Of a stretch of 5,593 nt of DNA, positions 4,380 to 5,593 are shown piece by piece (within the stretch, counting starts at the first letter, position 1; each line of letters opens with the position of its first letter). Below the pieces are notes generated by a model, which made no database searches, was not told the DNA's origin, and saw nothing but the letters and a program-made list of their open reading frames with translations. The position numbers and the translations under genes are program-made. The stretch comes from Acetobacteraceae bacterium. Lineage in GTDB: Bacteria; Pseudomonadota; Alphaproteobacteria; Acetobacterales; Acetobacteraceae. The stretch is from the NCBI GenBank assembly GCA_027311485.1, contig DAICYU010000302.1, positions 1 through 5,593 on the forward strand. The letters run 5' to 3'.

Positions 4380-5087
4380 TCAGTTGGCGGCGCGGCCCTG
4401 GACGGCGCGGCCCTGGGCGGCGACCCGCAGGAAGGTCGAAACGATTTTTCCGCTGGCGTGGAGCGTACCGCGCAGCGACCCGGCGACTTTCGATTCGCCG
4501 CCGGCACGACGGCGATAGGGCACCGGAACCTCCTGTATCCGCAGGCCGGCGCGGGCGGCCTTCATCTGCATTTCGATGTTCCAGCCATAGGTCATTTCCC
4601 GCAGGTCCAGGCGGTGCAGCGTATCGCGCCGGATGGCCCGGAAGGCGCACATATCACTGTAGGACGCGCCATACAGCGCGCCCATGCCCCACCCAGCGGC
4701 TCGGCCGGCCAGCACCTGATGCCAGAGCATCGCACCCGGCTCCCGCTGCCCGCGGGTGCGGGACGCCAGGACGAATTCGTGCGTATCCGCAACGACAGGT
4801 CCGGCGATCAGCCCCAGAAGGTCGCCGCGGTCGGCACCATCGCCGTCCATGAACACCAGCACGTCCGCCGTCGCCGCTTCAGCGCCTGCAAGGCACGCCC
4901 GGCCGTATCCGCGGCCGGCATCCAGCACCCGCGCCCCGGCCTGACGCGCGATGGCCTGGGTGCCGTCGGTGCTGCCGCCGTCGGCGACAATGATGTCGCG
5001 CACCCAGGCGGCGGGCAGCTCACCGATCACCTTGGCGATCGAAGCGGCCTCATTGAACGTCGGGATAACGACGCTTACAGGCTCCAT
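4380..5087 (-). CDS. Family 2 glycosyltransferase, DPM1/polyprenyl-phosphate type, 235 aa
   Basis: Cytoplasmic GT-A fold glycosyltransferase, probably transferring a sugar from a nucleotide sugar to a polyprenyl phosphate or similar acceptor. Motifs in order: VSVVIPTFNEA (4-14), the nucleotide-binding VADGGSTDGT (34-43, D36), GRGYGRACLAGAEAA (58-72), the metal-binding FMDGDGAD (79-86, D81/D83 as DxD), YSDMCAFRAI (143-152), YGWNIEMQMKAARAGLRIQEVPVPYR (167-192), and GESK (197-200). There are no C-terminal membrane helices, so it is the soluble DPM1-like type rather than the membrane-anchored GtrB/ArnC type. The ATG at 5087 was chosen because the family N-terminus begins there; the frame is open further upstream but only inside the preceding gene. 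It overlaps the radical SAM gene by 13 nt in another frame and has no strong Shine-Dalgarno, suggesting translational coupling. The C-terminus carries a short QGRAV/QGRAA repeat. Acceptor unknown. Confidence 0.87.
   Translation of the reverse strand: MEPVSVVIPTFNEAASIAKVIGELPAAWVRDIIVADGGSTDGTQAIARQAGARVLDAGRGYGRACLAGAEAATADVLVFMDGDGADRGDLLGLIAGPVVADTHEFVLASRTRGQREPGAMLWHQVLAGRAAGWGMGALYGASYSDMCAFRAIRRDTLHRLDLREMTYGWNIEMQMKAARAGLRIQEVPVPYRRRAGGESKVAGSLRGTLHASGKIVSTFLRVAAQGRAVQGRAAN
4389..4416. repeat. 15-bp-period duplication at the glycosyltransferase 3' end
   Basis: GGCGCGGCCCTGG occurs at 4389-4401 and again at 4404-4416, a 15-bp period, giving consecutive QGRAV and QGRAA at the C-terminus. 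This looks like in-frame slippage in a non-essential tail. Confidence 0.6.
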
Positions 5088-5593
5088 CGCAGACCGCAGT
5101 TCTGGCAGGGGGCGGGCGGCGCTTCGCCCAGAAGCGAAGACCGGAAGCCGCGATAGGCGGGGCTGTTCCAGATGTCGCGCAAGCTGTGCTGCGTTGCGTC
5201 GCCCAGCGTGTAGTTGTCGTACCCGCGGGCCGAGAACGGCGCGATGCAGCAGGGCAGGGCACGCCCGTGCGCGGTGAAATACATCAGCGACCACGGCCGG
5301 CGGCAGGTCGACCACGGCCGGTCATCCGCCACCCGCTTCAGGCTGAGCCCAGGTTCCGTAGCGCCCGAGGCATCCAGCGTCACGCCCAGGGCCGCGCCGA
5401 TCGCCTGCGCCGCTTCGATCGCCGCCTGCTCCTCGGCGCGCGTCTGTTCAAACAGCGAGGACTCAGGTCGTGCCTTGCCAAAGCCGGCGGCGTCGAAGAC
5501 AAGGCGCTGCAGGTGGACCTCCGACACGCCCATCGATGCGGCGAGGCGAACGAATTCGGGCAGTTGCTCGACGGTTTCCTTCAGGCCGGTCAG
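5075..5593 (-). CDS. Radical SAM/SPASM protein, C-terminal part (cut by window edge)
   Basis: The frame is open to base 5593, so only the last 172 residues are visible. The first part, LTGLKETVEQLPEFVRLAASMGVSEVHLQRLVF (1-33), has the character of a late strand-helix-strand unit of a radical SAM TIM barrel. The C-terminus matches a SPASM-type Fe-S domain: C97, then TAHGRALPCC (C115, C116), then IWNSPAYRGFR (141-151) and CQNC (C163, C166). The N-terminal CxxxCxxC cluster motif would lie outside the window. An ATG at 5533 is internal to the domain and not a real start. The stop TAA lies 13 nt inside the glycosyltransferase gene. SPASM proteins usually modify peptides or proteins, and some act in sugar or lipid chemistry; here the coupled glycosyltransferase suggests a shared pathway, but the substrate is not visible. 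The assignment is firm at superfamily level only. Confidence 0.85.
   Translation of the reverse strand: MTGLKETVEQLPEFVRLAASMGVSEVHLQRLVFDAAGFGKARPESSLFEQTRAEEQAAIEAAQAIGAALGVTLDASGATEPGLSLKRVADDRPWSTCRRPWSLMYFTAHGRALPCCIAPFSARGYDNYTLGDATQHSLRDIWNSPAYRGFRSSLLGEAPPAPCQNCGLRWSL

Noticed and set aside
4341..5156. 271-codon plus-strand frame opposite the glycosyltransferase
   Set aside because: The minus strand carries all GT2 motifs in order; this is a shadow frame.
5088..5315. Upstream extension of the glycosyltransferase frame to an ATG at 5315
   Set aside because: The extension lies inside the radical SAM gene and has no GT2 features; the family N-terminus begins at 5087.

Overview
The window is GC-rich DNA (GC-rich codons, alpha-proteobacterial style coding). 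The protein types (exported SYLF protein, DUF2092 protein, bacterial paraoxonase-like propeller, SPASM radical SAM plus GT2) fit an alphaproteobacterium, perhaps Acetobacteraceae. That placement is an impression from the sequence, not a search result. No rRNA, tRNA, CRISPR array, transposase or phage gene was seen.

Layout. Bases 1-516 hold no convincing gene but carry a cluster of inverted and direct copies of ATACCA. A small hypothetical gene (753 to 517, minus) has an excellent sigma70-type promoter, with nested inverted repeats over it. The divergent spacer 754-1163 contains that promoter, a three-unit 16-bp tandem repeat, a perfect 14-bp palindrome and a short direct repeat near the next gene. 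Then comes a plus-strand cluster: an exported SYLF/YSC84 lipid-binding-type protein (1164-1733), an exported DUF2092 protein (1834-2745) and a tiny hydrophobic/arginine-rich protein (about 2754-2954). It ends in a convergent spacer with two strong hairpins. On the minus strand follow, in transcription order, the C-terminal part of a radical SAM/SPASM protein (running off the right edge, ending at 5075), a DPM1-like family 2 glycosyltransferase overlapping it by 13 nt (5087 to 4380), and after 183 nt an exported paraoxonase/SMP-30-like six-bladed propeller (4196 to 3084).

How the genes may work together. The plus-strand cluster looks like a cell-envelope set: two exported proteins, one of a lipid-binding family and one whose family I recall as related to the LolA/RseB-like fold, plus a small membrane or secreted protein. 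The radical SAM and GT2 genes are probably translationally coupled and act in one cytoplasmic pathway, perhaps modification or glycosylation of a lipid-linked or other acceptor; the substrate is unknown. The propeller is probably a separately expressed periplasmic lactonase/esterase-like protein. I found no clear, wholly new system. The points most worth a second look are the ATACCA dyad array, the promoter/operator architecture of the small minus-strand gene, the SYLF-DUF2092-small protein cassette and the radical SAM/GT2 pair.
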